Positions 1-5,851 of a DNA stretch of 10,661 nucleotides are shown here, piece after piece. The position numbers and the translations under genes are program-made. The stretch is from an uncultured Bacteroidota bacterium (lineage in GTDB: Bacteria; Bacteroidota; Bacteroidia; UKL13-3). Numbering within the stretch: position 1 is the first letter of the stretch; the number at the start of each line of letters is the position of its first letter. The stretch is taken from assembly GCA_903898215.1 (NCBI GenBank), contig CAIUEQ010000202.1, positions 1 through 10,661 of the forward strand. Reading direction: 5' to 3'. The notes under the pieces were generated by a model that searched no databases, was not told the origin of the DNA, and saw only the letters and a list, made by a program, of their open reading frames with translations.

Positions 1-939
1 GGAAATCAAAAAGGTGATACTGCAATTTTCTTTGGCTTGTCTGGTACAGGTAAAACAACACTTTCAGCAGATCCTGATCGTAAGTTGATTGGTGATGATG
101 AGCACGGTTGGGCTGATGATTCGGTGTTTAACTTTGAAGGTGGTTGCTATGCAAAATGTGTTGACTTAACCAAAGAAAAAGAACCACAAATTTTTGATGC
201 CATTCGTGAAGGATCACTATTAGAAAACACACGTTTTATTCCCGGAACTAATACAGTTGATTATGCAAATATTTCGGTAACGGAAAATACACGTGCCGCA
301 TATCCAATTTATTTAATTGATAATATCGCTGTTCCTTCAGTTGGAAAAGCTCCTGAAAATATTTTCTTTTTAACAGCTGATGCATTTGGAGTATTACCTC
401 CAATTTCTAAGTTAAATGCTGGTCAGGCAATGTATAGTTTTATTAGTGGATACACTGCAAAAGTTGCAGGAACTGAAGCTGGTGTTACTGAGCCTCAAGC
501 AACTTTCTCGGCATGTTTCGGAAAAGCATTTTTGCCATTACATCCAGGTAAATATGCTGAAATGTTAGGCAAGAAATTAAAAGCAAATCCAAATATCAAT
601 GTATGGTTAATTAATACCGGTTGGACTGGTGGTCCTTACGGTGTTGGTTCACGTATGAAATTACCTTTAACTCGTGCAATGATTACTGCAGCTTTAAATG
701 GCGAATTAAACCATGTTGAATTTGAAGCGCATCCAATTTTTGGATACCAAATGCCAACATCTTGTCCTAATGTTCCTGCTGAGATTTTAAATCCACGTAA
801 TACATGGACAGATAAAGAAGGATACGATGCACAAGCAAATAAATTGGCAAATATGTTTGTTAAAAATTTCGAACAATACGCAAGTGGTGTAAGTGCTGAA
901 ATTTTAAATGCTGCACCAAAAGCACAACAACATTCATAA
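1..939 (+). CDS. pckA: Phosphoenolpyruvate carboxykinase (ATP), C-terminal part, 5' end outside window
   Basis: Catalyses the ATP-dependent interconversion of oxaloacetate and phosphoenolpyruvate plus CO2 in the cytoplasm, the entry step of gluconeogenesis. The reading frame is open from base 1 and gives 312 residues ending in TAA. The family is usually about 530-540 residues, so roughly the first 220 are missing. Seen in order: the P-loop GLSGTGKTT right at the window edge, the kinase-2/metal motif LIGDDEHGW, the ENTRAAYPIY segment, FLTADAFGVLPP, TFSACFGKAFLPLHP and NTGWTGGPYGVGSRM, all matching the ATP-type family of E. coli PckA. The TTG at 37 lies inside the P-loop and is not a start. The last ten or so residues are low-complexity and probably a disordered tail. 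Identification is very secure. No regulatory region is visible because the 5' end is outside the window. Confidence 0.97.
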   Translation, partial: GNQKGDTAIFFGLSGTGKTTLSADPDRKLIGDDEHGWADDSVFNFEGGCYAKCVDLTKEKEPQIFDAIREGSLLENTRFIPGTNTVDYANISVTENTRAAYPIYLIDNIAVPSVGKAPENIFFLTADAFGVLPPISKLNAGQAMYSFISGYTAKVAGTEAGVTEPQATFSACFGKAFLPLHPGKYAEMLGKKLKANPNINVWLINTGWTGGPYGVGSRMKLPLTRAMITAALNGELNHVEFEAHPIFGYQMPTSCPNVPAEILNPRNTWTDKEGYDAQANKLANMFVKNFEQYASGVSAEILNAAPKAQQHS

Positions 940-952
940 ACCTCACCCCAAT

Positions 953-977
953 CCTCTCCAAAGGAAAGGGTGTTTTT
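953..977 (+). terminator. Hairpin plus T-run after pckA
   Basis: CCTCTCC at 953-959 pairs with GGAAAGG at 963-969 (one mismatch) around an AAA loop. CACCC at 944-948 and GGGTG at 968-972 offer a competing outer pairing. Five T residues follow at 973-977, 14 bases after the pckA stop codon, which fits an intrinsic terminator. From memory, the block CCTCACCCC...CTCTCCAAAGGA resembles a dispersed repeat common in Bacteroidota intergenic DNA, so it may be a repeat element that also serves as the terminator. Confidence 0.5.
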
Positions 978-996
978 GAGAAAATAAATTATCATT

Positions 997-1024
997 GTAG
1001 AGACGTTGCATGCAACGTCTCTAC
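997..1024. repeat. Perfect 28-base palindrome (REP-like), possible terminator
   Basis: The half-site GTAGAGACGTTGCA (997-1010) is followed directly by its exact reverse complement (1011-1024), with no spacer. Six T residues follow at 1025-1030, so a transcript from the left could form a strong stem followed by a U-tract. Similar GTAGAGACG...CGTCTCTAC palindromes are, from memory, dispersed in many Bacteroidota and cyanobacterial genomes. I therefore read it as a non-autonomous REP-like element, probably acting as a second terminator for pckA. Confidence 0.7.
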
Positions 1025-1075
1025 TTTTTTATAACACGTTTCTAATTTTTATAACTCGTCTCTATTTTTTATAAC
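1015..1075. repeat. Three tandem 20-21-base units ending at the rsmE start codon
   Basis: Three head-to-tail units occupy 1015-1035, 1036-1055 and 1056-1075. Each has the form (A/T)CGT(C/T)TCTA followed by a T-run and ATAAC. The first unit is the distal part of the right arm of the neighbouring palindrome plus its T-tract. The array therefore looks as though it grew by tandem duplication of that palindrome edge. It ends one base before the ATG at 1077, so it forms the whole immediate 5' leader of rsmE. No Shine-Dalgarno sequence is present in it. Confidence 0.7.
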
Positions 1076-1076
1076 C

Positions 1077-1814
1077 ATGCACATATTTTATCAACCTGAT
1101 CTTACACAAAATGAAATTTTTCTGGATGAAGAAGAATCGAAACATTGTGTGCGTGTGTTGAGAATGAAAATTGGAGAGGAAGTTGAGTTGGTTGACGGTA
1201 AAGGAACTTCAGCCATCGCAAAAATTATTGACGATCACCCGAAACGATGTTTATTAAATATTATAAATCGTAAATCGCAAATCGTAAATCGTAAATATTA
1301 TTTGCATATTGCCATTGCACCAACAAAAAATTTCGACCGAATTGAATGGTTCATCGAAAAAGCAGTTGAAGTTGGAATTGATGAGATAAGTTTTATCGAA
1401 TGCAAAAATTCAGAACGAGCAAAAGTAAATATGCAGCGCTGTGAAAAAGTTGCTATCTCGGCAATGAAACAAAGCAAACAATTTTGGCTTCCGAAAATAA
1501 ATGATGTCAGAAAAAGTGATGAAGTGATGAAGGGATTAAGTGATGAAGAATTGAAATTAATTGCCTTTTGTGAAACTGATACCAAACAAACACTTCATCA
1601 ACATATCAACCAATCAACTGTCACTTCGAGCGAAGTCGAGAAGCATCAAATTACAATCCTCATCGGCCCTGAAGGAGATTTTACAAAAGAAGAAGTAGAG
1701 CTTGCACTAAAGAATAATTTTAAAACTGTTTCATTTGGAGAGAATAGATTGCGAACAGAAACTGCTGCTTTGTATGCCTGCATGGCAATAAATGTTTTAA
1801 CCTCTCATGAATAA
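1077..1814 (+). CDS. rsmE: 16S rRNA (uracil1498-N3)-methyltransferase RsmE
   Basis: Methylates N3 of U1498 of 16S rRNA in the small ribosomal subunit, using S-adenosylmethionine. The 245 residues split into an N-terminal PUA-like RNA-binding part (about 1-75, with HCVRVLRMKIGEEVELVDGKG) and a C-terminal SPOUT methyltransferase. The SPOUT part shows APTKNFDRIEWFIEKAVEVG near 81-100, the knot/SAM loop ILIGPEGDF (194-202) and RLRTETAALYA (224-234). The ATG at 1077 matches the usual family N-terminus (MHxFY). Three short repeats are built into the coding sequence in frame: residues 63-73, 147-158 and 181-190. They fall in the interdomain linker and in SPOUT surface regions rather than in the conserved motifs. 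The gene overlaps the next one by 8 bases, suggesting co-transcription. Function is secure; only the repeat-derived segments are odd. Confidence 0.95.
   Translation: MHIFYQPDLTQNEIFLDEEESKHCVRVLRMKIGEEVELVDGKGTSAIAKIIDDHPKRCLLNIINRKSQIVNRKYYLHIAIAPTKNFDRIEWFIEKAVEVGIDEISFIECKNSERAKVNMQRCEKVAISAMKQSKQFWLPKINDVRKSDEVMKGLSDEELKLIAFCETDTKQTLHQHINQSTVTSSEVEKHQITILIGPEGDFTKEEVELALKNNFKTVSFGENRLRTETAALYACMAINVLTSHE
1265..1296 (+). repeat. Heptanucleotide tandem repeat inside rsmE
   Basis: The unit AAATCGT (one copy reads AAATCGC) is repeated about 4.6 times. Because 7 is not a multiple of 3, the protein repeats every seven residues, giving NRKSQIV then NRK at residues 64-73. It lies between the PUA-like and SPOUT domains. 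Loss or gain of one unit would shift the rsmE frame. Confidence 0.8.
1515..1548 (+). repeat. Octanucleotide tandem repeat inside rsmE
   Basis: The unit AGTGATGA occurs at 1515-1522, 1523-1530 and 1539-1546, with a degenerate unit AGGGATTA at 1531-1538. It encodes residues 147-158, including the two SDE copies. An 18-base core (1516-1533) recurs exactly at 3358-3375, in the scar after the DUF4159 gene. Confidence 0.7.
1619..1644. repeat. REP-like palindromic element inside rsmE
   Basis: The core is ACTTCG-AG-CGAAGT at 1623-1636, a perfect 6-base-pair stem with a two-base loop, followed by CGAGAAGC. From memory, TGTCACTTCGAGCGAAGTC is a very common dispersed intergenic sequence in Bacteroidota. 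Here it is read in frame as residues TVTSSEVEKH (181-190), just ahead of the ILIGPEGDF SAM loop. Confidence 0.65.
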
Positions 1815-2523
1815 AAAAATATTTTTTCTGATAGGTGTTTTCATTTCACAAATTGTTTTTTCTCAACAAATAGAAAAGGAAAATTGTCAACTTAAAACCT
1901 TTAAAGCTATTGCTATTCCAACTGTTTTAGTTGGTTATGGATTGCTTTCTCAAAATGCAAATGGTTATCCGAGCAGTAATGTTGTGAATGATTGGAGAGA
2001 TAAAAATCACTCTACTTTTAAAACCAAAATTGACGACTATACAGTTTTTGTTCCTGCAGCAATGGTGTATGGGTTGGATTTAATGAATGTAAAAAGTGCA
2101 AACGATCCACTTAATCAAACAATCCTATTTGCAAAAACTTCATTCGTTACCATGGCAATTGTTTATGGATTAAAATACACCACAAACGTAACTCGTCCTG
2201 ATGGTTCCGATAATCAATCGTTTCCTTCGGCACATACAGCCATGGCATTTGCGTATGCAACAGTATTGGATAAAGAATTTAAAAATACCTGGTTAAGTAT
2301 TGCCGGATATTCACTTGCAACTGCCACCGGAGCGATGCGAATTTTAAATGATAAACATTGGTTTAGTGATGTGATGGTTGGTGCAGGAATTGGAATTCTT
2401 TCAACTAATTTGGTATACCTCACACATCAAAATAAATATAAATGGGACTGGCGAAAAAACTCTGTGCTTTTGCCTAATATTGGAAATGATCAATACGGTT
2501 TATTGTGGTTAAAAAAGTTTTGA
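1807..2523 (+). CDS. PAP2-family membrane-associated phosphatase
   Basis: Predicted to remove phosphate from a lipid (pyro)phosphate or related substrate at the envelope. The PAP2 signature is complete: K123-x6-R130-P131, then PSAH (140-143, the PSGH position), then R178-x5-H184-x3-D188, where H184 and H143 are the expected nucleophile and acid/base. A signal peptide is clear (MNKKIFFLIGVFISQIVFSQQ), so the protein is exported. Hydrophobic stretches around 105-122 and 190-205 could be membrane segments. Length is 238 residues. The start ATG lies within the end of rsmE (8-base overlap), and the end overlaps the DUF4159 gene, pointing to translational coupling. The substrate cannot be read from sequence; undecaprenyl pyrophosphate, phosphatidylglycerophosphate and lipid A phosphates are all possible. 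Confidence 0.9.
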   Translation: MNKKIFFLIGVFISQIVFSQQIEKENCQLKTFKAIAIPTVLVGYGLLSQNANGYPSSNVVNDWRDKNHSTFKTKIDDYTVFVPAAMVYGLDLMNVKSANDPLNQTILFAKTSFVTMAIVYGLKYTTNVTRPDGSDNQSFPSAHTAMAFAYATVLDKEFKNTWLSIAGYSLATATGAMRILNDKHWFSDVMVGAGIGILSTNLVYLTHQNKYKWDWRKNSVLLPNIGNDQYGLLWLKKF

Positions 2524-3179
2524 AAAATAAGTTGTCGATAATTTTATGTTTGGTGTTAATGCTTGTAAACACAAGCTTTGCTCCACCATCATACAAAATC
2601 GCCAAACTAAAATATAATGGCGGAGGGGATTGGTATGCAAACAAAACATCTTTGTCAAATCTTATCAAATTTTGTAATCAAAATATCGGTACAAATATTT
2701 TTCCTGAAGAAGAAATTGTTGAAGCTGGCAGTAAGGATGTTTTTAATTACCCTTTCATTCACATGACCGGTCATGGTAATTTTTTATTGAACGATCAGGA
2801 AGCACAAAATTTAAGAAATTATTTAATTGCCGGAGGATTTCTTCATGCTGATGATAATTACGGATTGGATAAATTTTTCAGACGTGAAATGAAAAAAGTT
2901 TTTCCTGAATTGGAATTTGTTGAACTTCCATTTTCTCATCCAATCTATCATCAGAAATATGATTTCTCAAAAGGACTACCAAAAGTTCATGAGCATGATG
3001 GCAAGCCTGCTCAAGGTTTCGGACTGATTTACAAAGGTCGATTGGTTTGTTTTTATAGTTACGAATGCGATTTGGGGAATGGCTGGGAAGACCAAGATGT
3101 TTATAACGACCCCGAACCTACTAGACAAAAAGCGTTGCAAATGGGCGCAAATCTATTGCAGTATGTTTTTACGAATTGA
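2505..3179 (+). CDS. Secreted DUF4159-domain protein
   Basis: A conserved Bacteroidota protein of unknown biochemical function; I recognise the DUF4159 family, whose fold is thought to resemble glutamine-amidotransferase-like domains. Seen: a hydrophobic signal peptide ending in NTSFA, then the KLKYNGGGDWY motif, FIHMTGHG (84-91), LIAGGFLHADDNYG (107-120), FFRREMKKVFPE, the ELPFSHPIYH segment and a GLIYKGRLVCFYSYECDLGNGWED block. There is no ATG near the start. The GTG at 2505 gives 224 residues and a 19-base overlap with the PAP2 gene. The TTG at 2520 gives a neater signal peptide (MKNKLSIILCLVL) and overlaps the upstream stop as TTGA. I cannot decide between them. The last 16 codons recur about 170 bases downstream with mostly silent differences. 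Confidence 0.85.
   Translation: MVKKVLKNKLSIILCLVLMLVNTSFAPPSYKIAKLKYNGGGDWYANKTSLSNLIKFCNQNIGTNIFPEEEIVEAGSKDVFNYPFIHMTGHGNFLLNDQEAQNLRNYLIAGGFLHADDNYGLDKFFRREMKKVFPELEFVELPFSHPIYHQKYDFSKGLPKVHEHDGKPAQGFGLIYKGRLVCFYSYECDLGNGWEDQDVYNDPEPTRQKALQMGANLLQYVFTN
3132..3179 (+). repeat. Copy A of a 48-base direct repeat (native 3' end of the DUF4159 gene)
   Basis: The last 15 codons plus stop of the DUF4159 gene (ALQMGANLLQYVFTN) match 3304-3351 at 42 of 48 positions. Five of the six differences are silent and one changes Met to Ile. Confidence 0.85.
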
Positions 3180-3196
3180 GTGTGACAGGATTTTAA

Positions 3197-3277
3197 CTTA
3201 GCGCTCTTAGTTAAAAACTTTGTGCTCTTGGTGGTTTACAATTTTTTACCACAAAGTTCACTGAGGAAAGCACTAAG
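3197..3277. repeat. Imperfect inverted repeat, probably a dispersed Bacteroidota element
   Basis: Outer arms CTTAGCGC (3197-3204) and GCACTAAG (3270-3277) pair with one mismatch. An inner stem GTGGT (3231-3235) and ACCAC (3248-3252) encloses a 12-base AT-rich loop. The wording of the arms (ACTTTGTGCTCTTGGTGG on one side, ACCACAAAGTTCACTGAGG on the other) resembles, from memory, a widely dispersed intergenic repeat in this phylum. It sits between the two copies of the DUF4159 gene end. Confidence 0.55.
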
Positions 3278-3294
3278 CACACTATGAGTTATAA

Positions 3295-3351
3295 AATTTA
3301 ATAGCATTACAAATTGGAGCAAATTTATTGCAATATGTTTTTACGAATTGA
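3295..3351 (+). pseudogene. Copy B: displaced remnant of a DUF4159 gene 3' end
   Basis: A 3' fragment without a gene body. The segment 3304-3351 reads ALQIGANLLQYVFTN and stop, equivalent to the end of the DUF4159 gene. The frame is closed by TAA at 3292-3294, so only about 18 codons remain open. The differences from copy A are almost all at synonymous positions, so this piece apparently diverged while still part of a working gene. It overlaps the 3' end of the minus-strand gene at 3341-3595. Confidence 0.6.
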
Positions 3352-3595
3352 ATTTGGGTGATGAAGTGATGAAGGAATATTTTTTAAAAATTAAACTGTC
3401 GCCATTTATGCTTTCTAAAACTAATCGTTGTTTAGTGTCATCATTAAAAGTGCAGGTAACAGATTTTGGTAAAGTGAATTCTTTAGTGAAAGGTACAAAT
3501 TGATTTGAATCAATTTTTTCAAACACAATTTTTTGTTGCCCAAAACTAAAATTGCTAATTAAGAGTAAAATAAATACGATTACCGTTTTATTCAT
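3341..3595 (-). CDS. Small secreted hypothetical protein, probably truncated at its C-terminus
   Basis: I do not recognise a named family. The 84 residues begin with a convincing signal peptide (MNKTVIVFILLLISNFSFGQQ), followed by VFEKIDSN, a run resembling VTCTFNDDTKQRLVLESI and NGDSLIFKKY. The last pattern suggests a small beta-rich exported domain. The final ten residues (FITSSPKFNS) are encoded by the GTGATGAA octamer repeat at 3358-3375 and by the complement of the duplicated DUF4159 tail. The natural C-terminus therefore seems to have been replaced by repeat DNA and the stop codon is fortuitous. The gene stands alone on the minus strand and is divergent from the barrel gene at 3692. It may be a decaying gene; whether it is expressed is unknown. 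Confidence 0.5.
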   Translation of the reverse strand: MNKTVIVFILLLISNFSFGQQKIVFEKIDSNQFVPFTKEFTLPKSVTCTFNDDTKQRLVLESINGDSLIFKKYSFITSSPKFNS

Positions 3596-3650
3596 AATGT
3601 AAACTTATAAAAAAAACATCATCAAATGCGCAATTTTTTTAATGCAAGCG

Positions 3651-3662
3651 TTTGTATATTTT
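3651..3662 (+). promoter_or_regulatory. Possible Bacteroidota-type promoter for the barrel gene
   Basis: TATATTTT at 3655-3662 resembles the -7 element TAnnTTTG, 29 bases before the ATG at 3692. The T-rich stretch at 3634-3640 is near the expected -33 position, but no clear TTTG stands there. Weak evidence, supported mainly by placement between divergent genes. Confidence 0.35.
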
Positions 3663-3691
3663 TACGCTCGTTAAATTCACCTACATAAAAT

Positions 3692-4291
3692 ATGAAAAAG
3701 TTAATAGTGATTTCTTCGTTAATGGTATTTTTTGTTCAGGCAAAAAGTCAGGAGTTAAGTTTTGGTGCAAGAGCCGGAATTAGCCGTAGTTCTATGGTTT
3801 CGGGATTTGCGGATTTTGCTAACAAAGATGCAATCACAGGTTTTACCGGAGGATTATATGTTAAAGCAAAATTTCTTGGTTTTTTTGTGATGCCCGAAAT
3901 TAATTACAACCAAAGAGGAGGAGCAATTGATAATATCGGTTCTAACAAAATTCATTATATCGATGTGCCGCTTTTGGCAGGAAAACAATTTTTTAAACTA
4001 TTCAGGGTAAATGCCGGTCCGGTTTTGCAGTTTGCATTTGCTAACGATAAAATTTCTACCTTAAATACCTATACAAATAATTCGGAGATAAATAATTTTG
4101 TGCTCGGTTTACAAGCTGGTGCAGGTGTTGATATTTGGAAATTTTCTTTTGATGTTCGCTATGATACCGGAATTACTGATGCTGCAAAAATTGTGATGAA
4201 TAATACTTCTGCACCAACAACAAATCTCAACTATTCTTCACGGGCAAGCATGTGGTTGTTTACAATTGGGTATAGATTTACTAAAATCTAA
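3692..4291 (+). CDS. PorT-like outer-membrane beta-barrel protein
   Basis: An outer-membrane protein of the PorT/OMP_b-brl_2 type, typically an 8-strand barrel. The 199 residues start with a signal peptide ending near KSQ (MKKLIVISSLMVFFVQAKSQE). Alternating hydrophobic/polar strands follow, with the family patterns FGARAGISRSS, GFTGGLYVKAKF, VMPEINYNQRGG, HYIDVPLLAG and FRVNAGPVLQFAF. The C-terminal strand is MWLFTIGYRFTKI, of the kind recognised by the barrel assembly machinery. Members range from PorT (type IX secretion) to many uncharacterised barrels, and nothing here marks this one as PorT itself. It ends seven bases before the flippase start, so the two may be co-transcribed. Confidence 0.85.
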   Translation: MKKLIVISSLMVFFVQAKSQELSFGARAGISRSSMVSGFADFANKDAITGFTGGLYVKAKFLGFFVMPEINYNQRGGAIDNIGSNKIHYIDVPLLAGKQFFKLFRVNAGPVLQFAFANDKISTLNTYTNNSEINNFVLGLQAGAGVDIWKFSFDVRYDTGITDAAKIVMNNTSAPTTNLNYSSRASMWLFTIGYRFTKI

Positions 4292-4298
4292 TGATGTA

Positions 4299-5477
4299 AT
4301 GAGTAATTACATTAAAATTTTTGATCGCATAAAATCTGTTTTTGGAAATTCATTTGCACTTGCTATACCCAGTGTTTCTAATTTATTATTATCGCTTTTA
4401 ATTATCCGTTTATACCCAGCCGAATGGTGGGGCAAAATAGTGGAGATGCAAATTATTTATTACCTGGCCATCAATTTTACAGCTTGGGGAAATAAAGAAT
4501 ATCTGCTCAGAGAATTCAGTAATAATTCTGCAAAAATAAAATCCATTTGGAGTGGTTCATTTAACCTTCGGTTTGTGTATGTTTTGTTTCCTGTTTGTAT
4601 TGGTTTAATTATTTACGACCATTCTGTTTCAGGGATTTATTTATTGGCTTGGATTGTGTTAAGGCATATACAGCAATCGTTTGAGGCAATTGCCACGTTT
4701 GAGAAAAAATTCAATCCGATTGTTTTTTCAGAAATCGCTTCATTGGTTTTTATAGTAGCCACACTTATCTTTTTTAAAGAATTAAGTTTTGAAACAATAT
4801 TATTGTTTATCACAATTTCGTATCTAATACGCACACTGATTGTGATGATTATTTTCGGAAAATATTTTTCTTTTTCATCCGAAATAAAATTTGCAACACT
4901 TGCCGCTTCTTTCACATTTATGCTTTTGGTATTTACCAATATCGCACAGTCAAAAACAGATATGATGGTGTTAAATATGCTGATGGATAAAACTGATTTA
5001 GCAAAATATGGGGTTATCACCATTTTCATTTTACTGTCGAGAAACATTACCTCATTTATTGTTTATCCTTTTGTAAAAAACATTTACCGTTTGAATAAAG
5101 CCAGCATGAAACTGCTTTCAATTGAATTCTTAAAATATGGTTTTCTAATTACCCTCGCAGGTGTGCTTTTTCAATTTATCATGCTCCATTATTTTTATCA
5201 TTTCCAATTTCCATTAACACTTTACATCCTCAGTTTTATCTGTGTATTGCCAAGCTTTTGGTATACCCCAATTGTGTTTTTTTTATTCAAAGAAAACAAA
5301 CAATCGAAGGTGATTTTTGTTAATATTTTTGGAATTCTCATCAATGTATTAGCTAGTTTTATTTTTATCAAACCATACGGAATAACCGGAGGATTGATTG
5401 CAATGGCAATTTCACAACTATTTATGTTGGCAATGGTTTATCGTTATTTCTTTAAAACTTTGGAACATGAACATTGA
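4299..5477 (+). CDS. Wzx/MOP-superfamily polysaccharide flippase-like membrane protein
   Basis: A polytopic inner-membrane protein of 392 residues with about a dozen hydrophobic segments, such as SFALAIPSVSNLLLSLLII near the N-terminus and GGLIAMAISQLFMLAMVYRYFF at the end. The overall pattern fits the polysaccharide-transport branch of the MOP exporters, which flip lipid-linked oligosaccharides across the inner membrane. Typical small features are present: E/W-rich cytoplasmic loops (YPAEWWGKIVEMQ), NKEYLLREFS, a central AQSKTDMMVLNMLMD segment and a GITGGLIA loop before the last helix. I chose the ATG at 4299 over an in-frame TTG at 4266, which lies inside the preceding gene. No glycosyltransferases are adjacent, so the cargo is unknown. 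The gene overlaps the next by 11 bases. Confidence 0.75.
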   Translation: MSNYIKIFDRIKSVFGNSFALAIPSVSNLLLSLLIIRLYPAEWWGKIVEMQIIYYLAINFTAWGNKEYLLREFSNNSAKIKSIWSGSFNLRFVYVLFPVCIGLIIYDHSVSGIYLLAWIVLRHIQQSFEAIATFEKKFNPIVFSEIASLVFIVATLIFFKELSFETILLFITISYLIRTLIVMIIFGKYFSFSSEIKFATLAASFTFMLLVFTNIAQSKTDMMVLNMLMDKTDLAKYGVITIFILLSRNITSFIVYPFVKNIYRLNKASMKLLSIEFLKYGFLITLAGVLFQFIMLHYFYHFQFPLTLYILSFICVLPSFWYTPIVFFLFKENKQSKVIFVNIFGILINVLASFIFIKPYGITGGLIAMAISQLFMLAMVYRYFFKTLEHEH

Positions 5478-5820
5478 ACATTTTAGAGATTATTGTTTAA
5501 GCAAAAATTTTGTGGAAGAAACATTTCCTTTTGGAGAGGATACACTCGTTTATAAAGTGATGGGAAAAATGTTTACGCTAACATCTTTTAGTTCACCCGA
5601 TAGATGTAATTTAAAATGCGACCCCGATAAATCAATTGAATTAAGATCAACCTATGAAGCCGTAAAACCAGGCTATCACATGAACAAAAAACATTGGAAT
5701 ACCGTGCATTTTAATCAGGATTTGTCGGATAAAGAAATATTAAAATTGATTGATCATTCTTATGAACTTGTTGTGGAAAGTCTTCCCAAAAAATTGCAGA
5801 ACGAATTCAAAGCAACCTAA
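5467..5820 (+). CDS. MmcQ/YjbR family protein
   Basis: A 117-residue cytoplasmic protein of the MmcQ/YjbR family, described as having a CyaY-like/DNA-binding fold. Its cellular role is not established. The family signature is nearly complete: N-terminal helix MNIEHFRDYCLSK, then ETFPFGEDTLVYKVMGKMFTL (18-38), NLKCDPDKSIELR (48-60), VKPGYHMNKKHWNTV (66-80) and a C-terminal helix DHSYELVVESLPKK. The ATG at 5467 gives exactly the usual length of about 118. Starting upstream at 5398 would only translate the flippase end in another frame. The 11-base overlap with the flippase suggests coupled translation, though a functional link is not obvious. Confidence 0.92.
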   Translation: MNIEHFRDYCLSKNFVEETFPFGEDTLVYKVMGKMFTLTSFSSPDRCNLKCDPDKSIELRSTYEAVKPGYHMNKKHWNTVHFNQDLSDKEILKLIDHSYELVVESLPKKLQNEFKAT

Positions 5821-5851
5821 AATTTATCCTCGCTTTTCAAGTTTTGTTTTT

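Noticed and set aside
37..939. TTG at 37 as the pckA start
   Set aside because: It lies within the P-loop GLSGTGKTT, and the frame is open back to base 1 with matching family residues, so the gene is simply cut by the window edge.
636..995. Minus-strand frame opposite pckA
   Set aside because: It is antisense to strongly conserved coding sequence, has no recognisable domain, and runs into the intergenic hairpin.
1265..1296. CRISPR-like array
   Set aside because: The units are 7 bases and contiguous, with no spacers. The same holds for the arrays at 1015-1075 and 7120-7150.
3132..3351. Target-site duplication of an insertion sequence
   Set aside because: The copies are 48 bases long and differ in a codon-structured way, and no transposase gene lies between them.
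4266..4298. Upstream TTG start for the flippase
   Set aside because: It lies inside the end of the barrel gene. The ATG at 4299 gives a normal N-terminus and a 7-base gap.
4637..5047. Minus-strand frame opposite the flippase
   Set aside because: Its composition is that of the complement of a membrane protein gene, with no signal, domain or neighbour support.
5398..5466. N-terminal extension of the MmcQ/YjbR protein
   Set aside because: The extra residues are an out-of-frame reading of the flippase 3' end. The ATG at 5467 gives the family length.
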